Below are positions 14,001 to 27,790 of a DNA stretch of 64,000 nt, in pieces. The stretch covers positions 594,199 to 658,198 of the forward strand of contig PTFA01000111.1 of assembly GCA_003342895.1 (NCBI GenBank), written 5' to 3'. The DNA is from Casuarius casuarius (lineage: Eukaryota; Chordata; Aves; Casuariiformes; Casuariidae). The translations under genes and the position numbers were made by a program. Within the stretch, counting starts at the first letter, position 1. The number at the start of each line of letters is the position of its first letter. Below the pieces are notes generated by a model, which saw only the letters and a program-made list of their open reading frames with translations, searched no databases and was not told where the DNA came from.

Positions 14001-16690
14001 TTTTCATCCAGTTTTGAAGCAAAGTATTTTCCAATTTGTGATGGTCAGTTTTCCAAATAATTTTTAAAAGAAGGAATTCTCTGATCATATCATATACTGA
14101 AGATGGAAGTCAGAACCCAGAAACAACCGTGGGCAATCAGATGAGATATGATCATCAGATTGTTAGTAAATCAAGAGCTTTCTACATTGTAGTGTAATCA
14201 CTTCCCTGTTGAACAAACCTTTGTTCCTAAAGGAGTTTTAAATATCCAGGAATCTTGGAGGACATCTGGAAGAAAAGTTAAGACTAACTATTTTAACATC
14301 TGCCTGGAAAACAGCATCTTTTTTTCTGGTGAAGATCNCTTTTGGAAACTTGTCCTATAATGGCATACAGCATTTCCTAAAACTTTTCCTGTTTTCTACA
14401 GTCATGCTTGATATGATGCATTTATGAATCGGTCAGCAGTTCCTGAGTTTCATCAAGGAGAGATCTGTTAAAAGGCAAGGTTTAAAGCTAAAGAAAAATT
14501 TTAGTAGCTTGCAAGATTCTGCCAAGGGTCTGGATTCTTCACTGTACCTATTAGAATCAACAGCCAGAACGGAGTAGAAAAGGAGTATGATTATAATTTC
14601 TTTTTCAAAGGACAAACCTTAGTTTTAAACAAACAAAGCCTCTAAAACTGCAAATCTGTCAGAAAAGAAGCTTCATTGCTCTATTTCCTGTAAAATGCCA
14701 GAAGACTTTCAAAGAAACAGCAATAGATGTGAAAAAGGACCCCTCTTTACCTTATTGGAGTGGCATATTTACCTACAACATGCTTTAGCATCAGAAAATA
14801 CTTATTAAGTTTTGTATTTGAGGAGAAGGGGAGTAGCTCTGAACCAAAAGATAGATCTACAGGCCAGCTTAAATTGCAAAACAAGTAGAATGATAGAGAC
14901 TTTTAAAATGTTTTGAATAAGTAGCTATTCCATTTGTCAGAGTGCAATTTATGACCAATGGAGGGCATCAAAAGTATTTATGAAAAACATGGTGGTGCAT
15001 ATTGGATCAAAGGTATGTCCAAAAAGTCAGACAAGAGAAATTTTGTGTGCTCCCAAATGAAGTTCAGAAATCCATCAGGGGACACCGAAATGCATATCTA
15101 AAGAAAACAAGAAATCTAAAGGAAATAACCTCATAGGTCCAAATCCTTAAAAGCATTTTGGCTTTGAAATACCCAGTTCCTAGGTGCCTTGCTGCCATGA
15201 GGCGTATGCCTTAGCAAAGCATTTTCAGAACACAACTGAAGAGGGAACTGCCTTAGGCAAGTCAGGGTTCACTGGCAGGGGAAAGAACAGGTCCCACACG
15301 TCGAGGTCAGGTTAGACAGAAGCCTTCCTCTGCCCTTGTGTTTTACAGTTACAGCCAAAGATCCCCTGCAAAATATTTAGACTGTTTTAAGTGATATAAC
15401 TTTTCTGGGGTAAGTTAAACAGATGTTCAGCAGTCCTTTAGACAGGTTCTATCCTTAGCGGTATTCAATACTATAGATTCAGCCTCAGGTTGGAGTAGGG
15501 CTCTGAGTAGCTTATTGACTTGAGAGCAGCACTAGTTCTCCACGTGTCCAGCAGCAGAAACATGACTTAAGGAGAAGTAAGTGGCACAAATTTTAGGGAT
15601 GATAGTAGAAACTTGATACTTACACAGATGGGCATGTATCTGAGTACTTCTGAAATTCTAGCCCATGGTAGATATTTTTTCTAATCTGGTGCTTTTTGTT
15701 ACTTCTAGGGACATGAGTGAAATTGCTACAGAGTTTGTAAGGGAGATTGTTGCCTTACTCGGTGAATATATTGATTTAAGTCATTTATTCAGGGGACAAT
15801 CAAACACTTTACAGTGGAAATGGCTACTTGTTTAACAGCCAGTTCTGCTGCCTTCACTGTAGAAGAATGCACCTTTCATGAAATGTATGTTTAGAAACCC
15901 AGAATGGTCAATCCTAGTCATTATGCTAAGAGAACCATTTTAATCACACATATAAAAATAAAAATAGGTTGTGTGAAGTGTATGATTGACTATCAACTTC
16001 TGGGAGAATATAAAACAAAATGTTTTCAGAATTGACTGCCAAGCTTCAGCAACAGCTATCCAAAGATGAGGAAGCCCACAGTGGTTCTTCAGGTTAACAC
16101 AGTGTGCAGAACCCCTGAGCCTCAGCTATTGCTAGCTGACTACACATCCCAAATGCTGCTGAAGACTAATGTTCACACATGAAGACTTTTTCCCCCAAAT
16201 GCTCTTTTCAGTCAGAAAAGTGTAGGCAAGAGGCAATTTAGGGATAAGTCAGTGATAGCTTTAAAACACTCAGGTACCTAAGAAATGAGGAAATACAATG
16301 GACAAGTTTCTATATACTTTGAAAGCAGCCTAGAACTTCCTGCCTTTTATAAATATGTTTCAGAATTATGCAAACAATCCTTTTTGGATACCAAGCTTTT
16401 TTCTGTCAATTCGAGAGTGAGGAGTTTTCTGTCTCCTTTATCTCCAGGTGAGGATTTGCTGACATGCTCTGTATTGCTGAATTGTTCCCATAAGCTCCTA
16501 AGAATCTCATTTCGGATATCAAACATCTGCTTCCTGCTACTCTCTTTCCCAAGGCCTGGGTTCACTCTCGTTTCTTCCACCCTCTCTGAGGAACTTCAGT
16601 GTACTTACACGCTCTGTGGGCAACTGGATCTATATTTCCGACAGGAATTTAGTCTAAGATTACTAATTGTCGTAGCACCACAGTCATGTA
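11056..16690. other. Unannotated DNA with possible decayed CR1 patch
   Basis: No supported gene is present. A patch near 11780-11990 ('aacaaactgttccaatatttcattt' and following) loosely resembles the middle of antisense CR1 3' regions, but is too diverged to call separately. A 136-codon plus-strand frame (16285-16695) has no recognisable domain. The interval about 13140-13290 is repeat-free and holds an octamer-like TGCAAAT and a TAATTAG site; it is noted as a hypothesis only. Confidence 0.45.
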
Positions 16691-17175
16691 CTTAGTGAAA
16701 TACACAATCCTGAATGTCAGCGTGCAGCGAAGGCTGGCTGCTACCCCAAGGATGGGGAGCTGGGAGCTGAGGGTGCCCCCAGCACAAGCCATGCCCTCNG
16801 CGATGGGGCACTGTCCAGCAGGGTCTATATGCGGTGGAAGAGCCAGGGCTGTTAGTGGGGTCCATCAACAGCCCCCGGCACCGCAAATGATGAGCTGGAT
16901 CCAGTATCCCTCCAGGGGCTCCAGCTGGGAGCAAGAGGAGGAGACCAGGNACAGGGCTGGAGATGAGCTACAGCAAAGTGTCTAAAGTCCATCCAGGAGA
17001 CGAGCTGCTGACAACATAGGGCCGAGGTCCCCCCAGGAAGTAGGGCTGTGGCAGGGCTGGAGCTGGCATAGCTGTGGCGTCACAGGGCAGGGACTGGCGA
17101 CCCCAGGCTGGGCTGAGTTGGGGCCGGGGCTGGGCAGAGGTGGCCCAGGTCCCCCAGCCAGGGAGGTGGGCAGAG
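16691..17175. other. GC-rich block without a recognised gene
   Basis: This roughly 480-bp stretch is strongly GC-rich (GGGCTGG, CCCCAG and CAGGGC words) against AT-rich flanks. Short open frames run through both strands (for example 99 codons at 16686-16985) but show no domain and contain Ns. A G-quadruplex-type pattern lies at 17110-17134. It could be a decayed GC-rich repeat, an LTR remnant or a small regulatory island; I cannot tell which. Confidence 0.5.
17110..17134 (+). other. G-quadruplex-forming motif
   Basis: Four G runs (GGG, GGGG, GGGG, GGG) are separated by loops of 7, 2 and 2 bases. This satisfies the usual G3+N1-7 rule on the plus strand. It sits inside the GC-rich block. Confidence 0.7.
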
Positions 17176-20100
17176 ACAGTAAGGCCTATTAATGCCCTCA
17201 GGACCCTGATGTATACGTATAAGGATGTATGTATAAGGTCCCTAAGTGTACAGAGATATATGCTTCATGAGCATGGGAGGAAGTAGACACCTAATATGAG
17301 GCTCAAATAAATCAATGTGCTTACCAGGAAGTCATCTAAACTAACAACTAAGAAATACCAGGGACAGAGTCTGATTACTAAAATAATGGGACATCTAGCT
17401 TTTAGACAGAAGTCTTTCTGACAGCATAACAGTATTCCTGCTTCTGAGGCTAGTCAGCCAAGCCAGATCTTTCCCCTAAATAAAAATTTTGTTTCCCACA
17501 GTCTGTTAATTTAACCCTCCCTTGAGCTGTGCAAAACATGCTTTTATGCGTGAGTTGACTCTAGACGTCTCTTTGAGGTATATTACAGTGTGGGCAAGTC
17601 TTTCTTGTTAAACCTCTCTGCAGTAAGGAGGATGTTAATGAGGAACTGGAGCCTGGTGATTGTCCTAATCATCTGTCTACCGATTCATTGTTATTTTCTG
17701 GTAAAGCAAGTATTTTAGCATTCATAAAGCAAACCAGAGTAAGAAGAAGAAATAAGGAACCTGCTGCCTGTACTGCCCTACCTACAAGGAAGGGGAGTTC
17801 TTTGCAAGTACGAAATCAAAGTATGAATTACTACTGCATATTATTAGATTCAGATGCAAACCCCAATTACTTATCAAGAAGTATTTTCTTGTCATTATTT
17901 ATGCAGTCAGAAACTCTAAGTGTACCTACTGAATCAGGTTATGTATGTAAGTGAAATAAAGATGGTTTTGTAAACCACCTTCAAACTTAGCTGTAAACTA
18001 AGCAAGAAATTTGTTCAGTATTATCCACCATGGGAACAGAAATTTAGGATTGCAGGTGACAGATAAATTGGATTTTGTAATTGCCAGTGGCACCTAACAA
18101 GACAACTACATGTCCAAGTCCACTTTGTAAATCTTGCCCTTTGTGCTTTCCTAGTTATTCAGCATTGCCAGTAAAAGAGTGGCTACTGTCACCAGTCCAA
18201 TTTATAATCAATCTAGTGATGTAGTTTTGCTTGAATGAGCAAGGAGGTTAGTTTTAATCTAAAGTGGGACTAAAAATAGCAGCATAATGTTGCTGCTAAA
18301 TTGCCTCAACAAGTCCAATCAAATAAACACAGTTAAAAAAAAAGCCAACCTTTTTGAAAAGGCTTTTTTCATGATGCATTTAAAACCAGTTGGAGTGCAC
18401 AGATGTTGAAGTCATACAATTCTGATCAGCTAGAACTTAGGCATTGAGGTTTAAAAGTGTAAAACCCTTTTGCTGAGTGATTACCAAACAGTGCATCTGG
18501 CTCCTGAAAGAAAAGTTAAGTTTTATATGGTATAAACAATATAATAGATTGCTATTAATTAGCTGCATTATTACTGAAGGAGCTGCAGCAATAGACTAGG
18601 TCTCCTTTGTGCAGTCTGCCAGACACTCTAAAATAAAGAACAAATGACACTATCTCCTCCCAAATAACTGACTCTNTGCATATACTGTAGCTAAAAAAAC
18701 TTCCTCACCTACTCTGGCATTAGGAACTGATCCTGTCTGACACATGGTTGAAGGGAAAACTGATATGACTTTTCTTTAGGTCTTCAAGGTCAACTGCTGT
18801 AGCTCTTCACCTCTGAATACACAGTCTGAAGTGCACCATCGGGCACAGGAAAAAACAGAAGGGTGATTTTTTTTTTTTTTACATGTGTCTGTCATTTTTA
18901 AACTCTTCCTCCACCAGTCCCTACTTTTCTATTCCTTATGTATTGCTCTTCCNTATTCCTCTTCTTGAGAACAGAGTTATTTTTGGAATCATTTTCTACT
19001 GAGATTAGTTGCACTAATTACTCAAATAGCAACACAGTGTGTACCAGAGTTACGGAGTTACAGGTGTCACAGGAATAGACAAACCAGCACCACAGTTAAT
19101 CTACCCTGGAGATAACAGAGTTAATTCCTTGTCAAGGGAGGGAAAGGCAAACTCTTCCGTGCTGTTCTGTCTTAAGCTATTATTTGTTCTTGTACTTAGA
19201 GAAAAGGAGTTATGTGCTACTAGAATTGTTTTATCTGCTGATAGAGCCAGAAATGGCATCCTTGTTTCTAATAGCCTCTACTAGCCTTTTTTTCTATAAA
19301 TTCATTTTTCTAAATTCATGTAGATTTTTGACACCCATAAGATCCAATGGCTATGAGTTTTATGCTTTGTGCACCTTGAGTGTAAGTCCTGTACGTCAGA
19401 TTCTGATTTGTTACTATTCAAAAGATTTCTGATCTCTAATTAAGAAAACAATGACAAAAAGGCTATATCTTTTATTTATATGTACCTCACCTCTTTAGCC
19501 AGTGAGTTAACTAGAAACAGTTGCAGAATGCGGTTAGGACTCATAGGTTTTTAAAGCTATGATTTTATGCTCCTTTTAATCAGAGACAGGAAAACATCTG
19601 CTTTTTTGGCAAATGGAGAAATAAAACAGCAATCTTGTGAGNATTAAAACACAAGAGGGGAGGAAAGTTTCATTGTAATGTAGAAACAGCTCACTTCTTT
19701 CTTGGAATCTTTTTTACTGAATAAGTGAAAATGTTAGTTGAAAACTAGATTATATTTTTGGGAAGGAGGTCTCAGATTTTTTGGTAACAAAAATTAGATT
19801 TTCAAAAAAGCACACACCTGCTAAGAAATTATTGAAACAAAAATACCTTAATTTAGTTGAAAGCATCATCTTCTGTGAAGACTAGTTCTATTACTATTAT
19901 GGAGCACTATTTTATATGAATTTTTATATATAAAATGCTCAAGCTGTTCAAATTGCTAATTAGAAGAGTGCTATTTCAACCACAGTGATCAAATCACAGG
20001 CATGAAATTTTGGAGTATTCATTTCTTGATGTAGGTTTAAGCTGATACTCTTTGAGTATCAGGCTGTATTCATAAAGCCTTATTGTCCTATTCTGTACAT

Positions 20101-23100
20101 ACTGTCTGATATGGAGACCTGCATGAAATGGTTGCTAATCACACTTAATCAAATTGGTGAATTTAGTTAACAGATGTTATCCTTTTGAGGACTTTGTAAG
20201 ACTTCTAGTGATGTTTAAGAGGTAGTTTTTGGAAGCCACTCAGATATATGATATGTTAAATATGCATGTTTATTTAAGTCAGATATTTTTTAAAAGTGTC
20301 TTAGTCCTACTTTATCTTTATGGTTTCTTACATTGCTTATATAGCTTTTGTTGTATAAAGGGTGAAAAAGTTAAATAACACATTGCACAGTTACAGAAAT
20401 GCCTATCTTGACCAAAAAGTCACTCTTGCCATCTTTGCCAAGGATAACCCACAGTCTGGTGGTCCTTTCGAAATACATGTTCAATCCTCCTCAGGCTGAG
20501 CAAAATCTAGTGCTCAGATTGCTCATATCCTGTGTGAAAGTATCACTGCATCTAATCTCTCCGGTGTCTCTCAGAGGCTTCAGCAATACTGACACACATG
20601 AGTACTGCAATAAGGAGGTACATGCCTGTCTCCTCAGAGCAGGAGTGCTCCTCTGAGCCTGCCTGGATGACTAGTTCAGGTTATTTTCAGGTTAAATGGG
20701 AGGTGTTCAAAGAACTTAGTTGCCACAAGACATGAGCAATGGAAAAGGAATAAGTGAGGCCTAAGCACTTATATACCAGTGTACGCTAAGTTTTGGGGTG
20801 TTGGATCACACTTGAGATATTTAACCTGAACCACTAGGAATCCAGAAGATAACCTCACCTTTATTTTCTTTTGCAGTGTTTTCAGAAAGTNTCCTTATAG
20901 TTTTAGTACTACATTTAGTTTTCTCTCAAATGGTTTTTACATTAAAAATTCTAAGGGCCCAATCTGCTTTCAACATCTTCCAATAATATTAGATACACTC
21001 ATGTGTCTGTCAATACAACCTCATTTCTTTTACAAGAAAATCCATACAAATGATTTTTTTTCTTAGGTGTGAAACATAAGCAAAATTGTTTTGACNAGTA
21101 TTTCCGGAGGGTAGAGTGGAGACTGTTTGCCATTATAATTCATGAGGGGGCAGATTGTTTCCCAGTATTGAACGTTTGTCAATATTTTCTATAAGAAGTC
21201 AGCAAGTCCTTAACACTATAAAAATGTTTGTAATTATGTCTGGGTCTTAAGGACTTCACATAACAACGGACAAAACTTGTCTGCATGTGGTTCTATTTGT
21301 TTTGGTTTTCATTTACTTACCTGCATAAAGCAACAAAAGACATTCTGCCATTTGTTCCCCAAGCAAGACTGCATAATAACCCATACATGTGTCAGATATC
21401 ATGTGAAAAAATGCAGGTTTGCAGAATGGTCATATTTGTTAAACTGCCTTGCGTACCTTGGGGCAAGGCTGTAATACTTAGACTTACACTTAATAGACTT
21501 GCACAGCAAAGAGGTGGGAGCAACCTTCTCCCCTGGCAGGCTGTCCACACTGAAGCTGCAGAACAAGCTGGGCAGAAAGCTGCTCCCTGGGGCCACTGCT
21601 CATCGAGGTGGCCAGTCAGCAAAGACTACATGTAACCTGTGGTCCCCTGCAAGTACAGTGGGAAGCAACCAGGTTCACTCCTGCTGGAACAGGGGTAATG
21701 GGAAACTAAACTGTGGCTTAGTCACAAGCTGTCTTCACGTTTGTAACAAAGCCCTAAGCATTTAAGGAGCCAAAGGCTGACTTTGAAGGTAAAATCCCAT
21801 CCAGATGAAAGACATTCACACCTCTTCAGGTGTTATATTGTTTGGTTCCTCTTGACTGCAGAGTGAACAAGACAGAAATCTNTTGATTTAGGGACTGAAG
21901 GCTATTTCCACAGCCAGAGGGTGTGAGAATTTATTTTTACATGAAAGCTCACATTCTAAGGATAACAGCAAAATCTGTAAAAAGCTTTGTTTATTGAGTA
22001 CATTACTGTTGCCTTCAGTGAATATTGGCTTAATATTCAGTGGTTTTAAATCTGGGGTTCGTACAGACTCTTTCAAAGGATTCCATGAAAGGTGGTTGAG
22101 AAAAGCAAATTCATAAATGTGATGCAGTCTACATGTAAAACTTCTGAAACATCTCCACTGGGGGCGAACCAGAAATCAATATGGTTGGAAAACTCTTCAT
22201 GGATCTTGAAACCATGTTTAATTATCAGTATACACAGCAGTACAGAAGTTCCTTGTACTGCATTTTTACATGCTCTCCATTTGAAACCTTTAACCAAGAG
22301 ACAAATTACTTTGAATGTGTCAGTTTTGAGGAGACTGGAAAAGTTTATATATCACACAGTAAAGAGAAATCCTGGTGTATATGCCCATCACTTTCTGAGA
22401 AATTAGCCCTTTCGAAGTTAAATCTTAATTTGAGGTGGTGTGTTTAGTATATTACAACTTCTTCATTTAGAGGAACCTGACTAAACTACCTGTAATTGTA
22501 GTAGTCTNCAGGTTATGTCTACAGTGACTTCTTACTTTAAAGCGGTGTTTTACTTCTCTTTATTTCCTGTCTCATTTCTCTTCTTGCAAGTTTCCCTCAT
22601 GCAACAAAGAGGGCACTGACCCCAAGATCACTCGCTGTGAACTTGATTTGGTACCAGAATTGTCACTCAGGTTGCCTTTTTTCTCAGTCTGGCGAGTGGT
22701 GCTAGGTAGACAGCAACATGTGAGACCTAGCTGTGAGCACTTGGAAGCCTAGAGACTATAAACCCAGGCACCCCTCTTTCTCAAGCTACTTATTTGAGAT
22801 TACCTGACATATTGTCCAATTTCCTAAGTGGTTTGTTGGTATAATTAACACACACATTCATACTTTCACCATCATTTGGAAAACTGCAAGTCTAGCTAGA
22901 TTTGTTCAATTGCAAATAATATGTTTTTGCTGCTCTCTGCCACTAATTACTTAAGGCTGTCGGTGTTCAGGGTGTCAGCATTTATGGTATCCACATAGAC
23001 CTTTTTATGAAGTAAATCACCTCCATAACATCTTATCTCTGCTTTAAAGATTTTCACTGACACATACAATCCACAGTTAACTAGACCTAAACTTAGACTG

Positions 23101-23164
23101 GACAGATATGAAATGTTGCACCCCAAAAGCATCCATATACTTTCAGTCCTCCCATCTTGGAAGC
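17176..23164. other. Unannotated AT-rich DNA
   Basis: No gene or confident repeat is seen. The open frames are short (up to 116 codons at 21285-21635) and featureless. A compact inverted repeat is at 20042-20062. Confidence 0.5.
20042..20062. repeat. Perfect 9-bp inverted repeat, 3-nt loop
   Basis: CTGATACTC at 20042-20050 and GAGTATCAG at 20054-20062 are exact reverse complements around TTT. Outside the stem the right arm continues as GCT and the left as AGC with one base missing, so a longer ancestral stem is likely. Confidence 0.8.
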
Positions 23165-23220
23165 TTTCCATGGCATGCCAAGTATTTCCATGGCATGCCA
23201 AGTATTTCCATGGCATGCCA
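23165..23220. repeat. 20-bp tandem repeat with nested palindrome, 2.8 copies
   Basis: The unit TCCATGGCATGCCAAGTATT repeats with an exact 20-bp period; the third copy stops after the palindrome. Each copy contains the self-complementary TGGCATGCCA (23171-23180, 23191-23200, 23211-23220) and an overlapping CCATGG. Copies are identical, so the expansion is recent or conserved. It lies within a minus-strand open frame of 128 codons (22947-23333) that shows no known domain. Confidence 0.9.
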
Positions 23221-26200
23221 CATTCTTCTGCCTTCCTTCTCAAATACTGATAGGGTCTTTCATTGCCGCTAGTGATCCTTTTGGCTGACAGAAGAGAAAC
23301 TAAGCTATGTTGTCTTTGCCAAGGTGGAGACATGGATCTTTTGCAACTAGACTACAAATTGTATAGAAGTGTTTTTATTTGATGAGGGAATAATAGTTCA
23401 TTATATAATCTTATAATCTATTGTTCCTTATTTATATGTAGATCACACTTGGATTGTCAAATCATTTCTGGCTTTGTACTGTGTAGAATTTTTTTTAGAA
23501 AGGTTTCATTCATTAAAACAGTCTGTAAGCAGCCGAACTAAGACACTTGATTTCTATGGATATGTATGTGAGGTCTCCTCCAAGGCAAAAAGATTCTCTT
23601 GTACCTGGAAATTATCATGCTCTTCCTGGAGCCTTTCCCTCAGTGCTGCCAGTAACAGATCTTTTGCCCTTTGNCTATTTTAATGAAATCAAAAGGAACT
23701 TAATACCTCTGAGACCTCTTACTTTTTTCCAATTTCATCTGAAAGAACTATGATTTCAGCTATTACTGGGGAAGACAGGGATATTTGCACATACATACAC
23801 ATGCAAACATGCAAATACTCTTCCCCTCTTTAATCTCCTCATTCCTATATATCTACTGTTCTTTTTTCGTGTTGACAAAGGAAAATCTTAGTTTGAGGCA
23901 CCACAAGTCTGCTGGGCAATACTCTCGACAATTCACTACTTCCAGTAGGGGTTCTGAAAAGAGAGAAATGGAAGAAAACATCTTTTTCACATTATTTCCT
24001 CTATTTCTTTCCTTGTGGATTCCTCTGTAATTCCTAACAAAGAGAATGTTATTCCTTTTCCTATGAAAAGGTAAAACAAGGAAACAAAAACCAGGCACTT
24101 CAGAGGAAAACTTTAATGTCTCGTATCTGCAAACTCTTCTTTAACTTACAAGGAAACTAGCATTTCCTGTACTAAGTTATATTTATTGACCCAGGCCATC
24201 TAAAAAAAGTTGTCCTGTTAACTTAAACAGTAATTTTTGAAGGGCAGGAGATAAATATCCTACATAAAGGCAAAGAAGTAACAGAAAGAAATCTTTTGTT
24301 AATTAACCTCATACTAACTGCCAACATCATGGTCCATCTCTTCTATTTCATCAATTAAATATGGCAGTAGCCAAACATTTTTCTTGTTTCAGTTCAGCTA
24401 CTGAAGTGATGCTGATGTGATGCTAGTCCTAAAATATCTATAACCTCCTAGGAGTTTTCACAATTCTTTGGCAGGACGCAGAAGGCCCTGAAATTTCCAG
24501 TTGTAAAGGTTCTTTTCTTATATGAAAAAAACATTGCTTCAGGCATAAATAAAAAAATATGTGTCAAAAAAGGACCCTACTTCCTGTCCTTTCCCCTAGT
24601 GCTGTGATATTAGCCATGTGTGCAAAAATGTTCATGGACAGGGCAAAAGTCTTCATACCATCTGTTCAGTTGTCCTTAAATGAGATATTCTTTGTTGTCA
24701 TACATGATTCACAGAAAAAGGAATCAAAGATATACAGTGAAATAATGAAGCCTGCTTTGGCCTCCAGAGTCATAGATCCCATAGATTCCCCTCCATCCAT
24801 TTTCTAGAGGTTTACTTAGACCAGAGCATACAGCATCTGTAACCAGCTAATGAACTGCAGGGGAATAAAATATTGAGTGAGAACTAGCACTAAGCAAAGT
24901 AGGTTCATTCTACAAAAAGCTGTAGCCTGATTCAAGGCTGAAAAGTACCACTTCCATTCTCCCCTTGTTAAATTTCAAGCACTTTTCACAAATTGTAAAC
25001 ATTATCCATCACTGTATGGCTTTTAACAGTGCTAAGGTGCCTGGCATGTAATAATTTCCTGTTATTTTCACCACTATTTTTTACTTTGTTGCCTAAAAAT
25101 GGAAATAGAGATGCTGTATTCCGAGTTCAGAGGGGTAATGGGCTTAATGTCTTGTAAATCTTTGTTTTCGTGTGTATCACAAATAAAATGAAAAATATAT
25201 AGACCTCCATATAATAAGGATCAGAGAGCGTTCTGACAGATGCATCTTGGAAAGCCCTTAAAAACACTATCAGTCAAACTCCTGATAACCATGATGCCCA
25301 CCAATCAACCCCACTAAAAGTTGTCATCAGCATCAGCAAAATTCTTGCATAAACCTCACCATCTATTGAACTTGTAAGTGAATTCTGTTCCTCACCTTTT
25401 GATCTTCAGTATTCTTTTGGACTGACAGAAAAATCAAGATTAAGCCTTCATTATCATCAGATTGCACCCATAAACATGCCAGTATCAAACCCAGAAACAT
25501 TCAATGAGTTTAGTTACCCGGTTAAATTGCAGATATCTTTATTCAGCATATTATTTCAGCATATATTGAGTACACTCGAAACTATTCACCATGAGGGTTG
25601 CTAGTATTAGCTCATCAGCCAATTACTTCTTTACTGTAGCTGGAATTATGTAAGCAGGCTTTTAAAATGTTTCTTTGAATGATGGGGTGCCTTTTGCTAA
25701 CTGTTTGAAAGCAACATTTTAAATTAAATTACTATTATTAAAGTGTTACTTACAGACTAATAAGAAAGGTTATAGTGAGACAATTAGTAATTTTAGGATG
25801 CAAAAACAACCGTACTTAAAAGCAGAAATACAATGCTAAACATTTCTACAAATTGTGTAAATTAAACATTAAATAATGCAAAGGTCCTCAAAGATGTGTT
25901 ATGAAATGTTTTCTCTTATTCTGTTATTAGGTAAACAAAAACAGATTTTGTATTTCAACTTTAAAAGACACTTTAATTTGAGACCCTGTGAGATGTTAAA
26001 CTCTTCCTATCCATCTTCATTGCATGACTTTTTTTTTCATTTTTCAAACCAAAATTATTCTCATCTGAATAAAAATGCCCGTTAGCCAAAAAGAAAGAAA
26101 TAGTTCACTGAAAAATCTCTATAGCTTTATCTAGAAATGTAGGAATAATGTTTTCCAAATATTTTTTCAAAGAATTCATCACTTTTTATTTAAGAAACAA

Positions 26201-26755
26201 ATTGGCATGTTATATTATGCATTTATTCCAAGATCATCTACAGCCCTGTACAGTCAAACCCAATTTTACCTATCTAGCAACTATGTATGATGACAGGATA
26301 CACTGATGAGTGGCATTCATCTAGCATTTTTCTGTGTACAAGCCTTCTTCTGTATTACAAGGAAGCATTCAGTGGGGACCAGGGAAGCTCTCAGAGTAGT
26401 TTTCAATTCATTCACAACCTTCCAGACTCCATCTCAATGTCAGCACTAGCAAAATGAAAGAGCACTGGGAAATGAATAATTCCGAGATCCAAAATCACTT
26501 GGAAAACCTTGGACCGTTGGGAACCTACGCACACAGGTCTCCAACTTAGTGATAAAAATTAGAAGCCCTGATAGCCCTAATTCAGATATGGGGTCTCATG
26601 GTTTCTAGGTTCCTTGCTGCACATCCAGGAAATGATATCTTGAAAATGCCAGAAATAGCCAGGACTAGCTGCATCCTAAACCCATGTCAAGGTGAGATTT
26701 AATCCACGCTATTCACTCCTTTATTTCTGTACTCTGTTTTTCTCAGAAAATCTGG
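23221..26755. other. Unannotated AT-rich DNA
   Basis: No gene, LTR or LINE could be recognised. Open frames are up to about 82 codons. The interval about 25600-25740 is low in repeats with a long AT-rich core, but carries no assignable function. Confidence 0.5.
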
Positions 26756-27790
26756 TACAGAAGGGAGCTGCCACATTCAGGCCAGGTCTCTACTCTGGAA
26801 GACTGGAGGCAAGGTCTAGGGGGATACCTCTCTCGTGTGTGTTCACAGGCCCGGCATTTTTAGGTTATCTGCTGTGGAGACGGAAACTGCTGTGGCTGGA
26901 GCCAGCACAGCAAGGAGTTTCCAGCTGCCAGTCCTGACCATGCTGCAGAGAGCTCCCAATGGAACCCTCGAAAGGCTCTCCGCCATGAAGCAAGGTGGTC
27001 ACAGACCACGAAGGCTTGCTGTACAAAAGGGGGCCAGGGAATGAGCTTGATTACATGAATGCTGATTGCCCACACTACTCAGTTGTTAATTTATTTCCTG
27101 TTTCTGTTTTGGCCTGCTTCAACTAGCTCTCGCTAGTACAGTTCCTAGTTGCAGTTCTGTGAGGGTTCCCTCTGGGGACCTCTGTCAGAGAGCAGCGAGG
27201 CTGCTGCTCAGCAGGGGAAAGTGAGCGGGGAACCAAGGGTGGCAGTGAGGCAGGCAGAGCAGTGGCCACAGCAACAAGGGCCCAGTCCCAGGGTACCCAA
27301 GCAAGAAAAGCAGAGCAGGGCCAGCAATGATAACCAGGGTCACCCACAGTCCAGAGATTGCTGGACAGGTCCATGGTGAGGAGGCAGGTCCAAGGTCAGA
27401 GGAAGTCAAATAAGTGGGTCAGGAGCAGGGTCAGTAAAGTACGAGGCAGAGCACAAGCATGCCTACAGCGTGGCTCAGGCCAGCACCAAGGGCAAGGGCC
27501 TGAGTTCAAATGCAGCTCCTGATCCCACGTGGAGACAGCTCCCTGGTGAGGTGTCTCCATAGACTTTCTGCCCCAGCTCCTGGTGGGGAGGTCCCAGGTT
27601 ACCCAGCTGGGCAGCAGCAGGGCTGGCTGCAGTACAGGCAGACAGATCCCGAGGAGTGGGGAGAGGTGGCAGAGCTGGATGGTGCACTCAGGGACTTGAC
27701 ACAGATATTGAAAGCAGTATGGACAAAATGGCACTAGTCTTGGCTTTTTCTGCCTTAAACAGTCCTCCAGCATTCTCTCAACAGCTTTGT
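26756..27790. other. GC-rich, AGGTC/CAGGG-rich block
   Basis: About 1 kb of elevated GC content with recurring words such as CAGGGTC, CAGGTCC, AGCAGGG and GGTCAGGAG, especially 27340-27440. Frames of 70-132 codons exist on both strands, as expected in GC-rich DNA, and none shows a domain. The recurrent short words suggest a decayed minisatellite or an unknown GC-rich repeat. No family is assigned. Confidence 0.45.

Noticed and set aside
16285..16695. 136-codon plus-strand frame
   Set aside because: No recognisable motif, no exon signals; length is within what a 64-kb window can give by chance.
22947..23333. 128-codon minus-strand open frame as a gene
   Set aside because: It spans the palindromic tandem repeat, has no domain and no splice or promoter context; the repeat length alone keeps the frame open.
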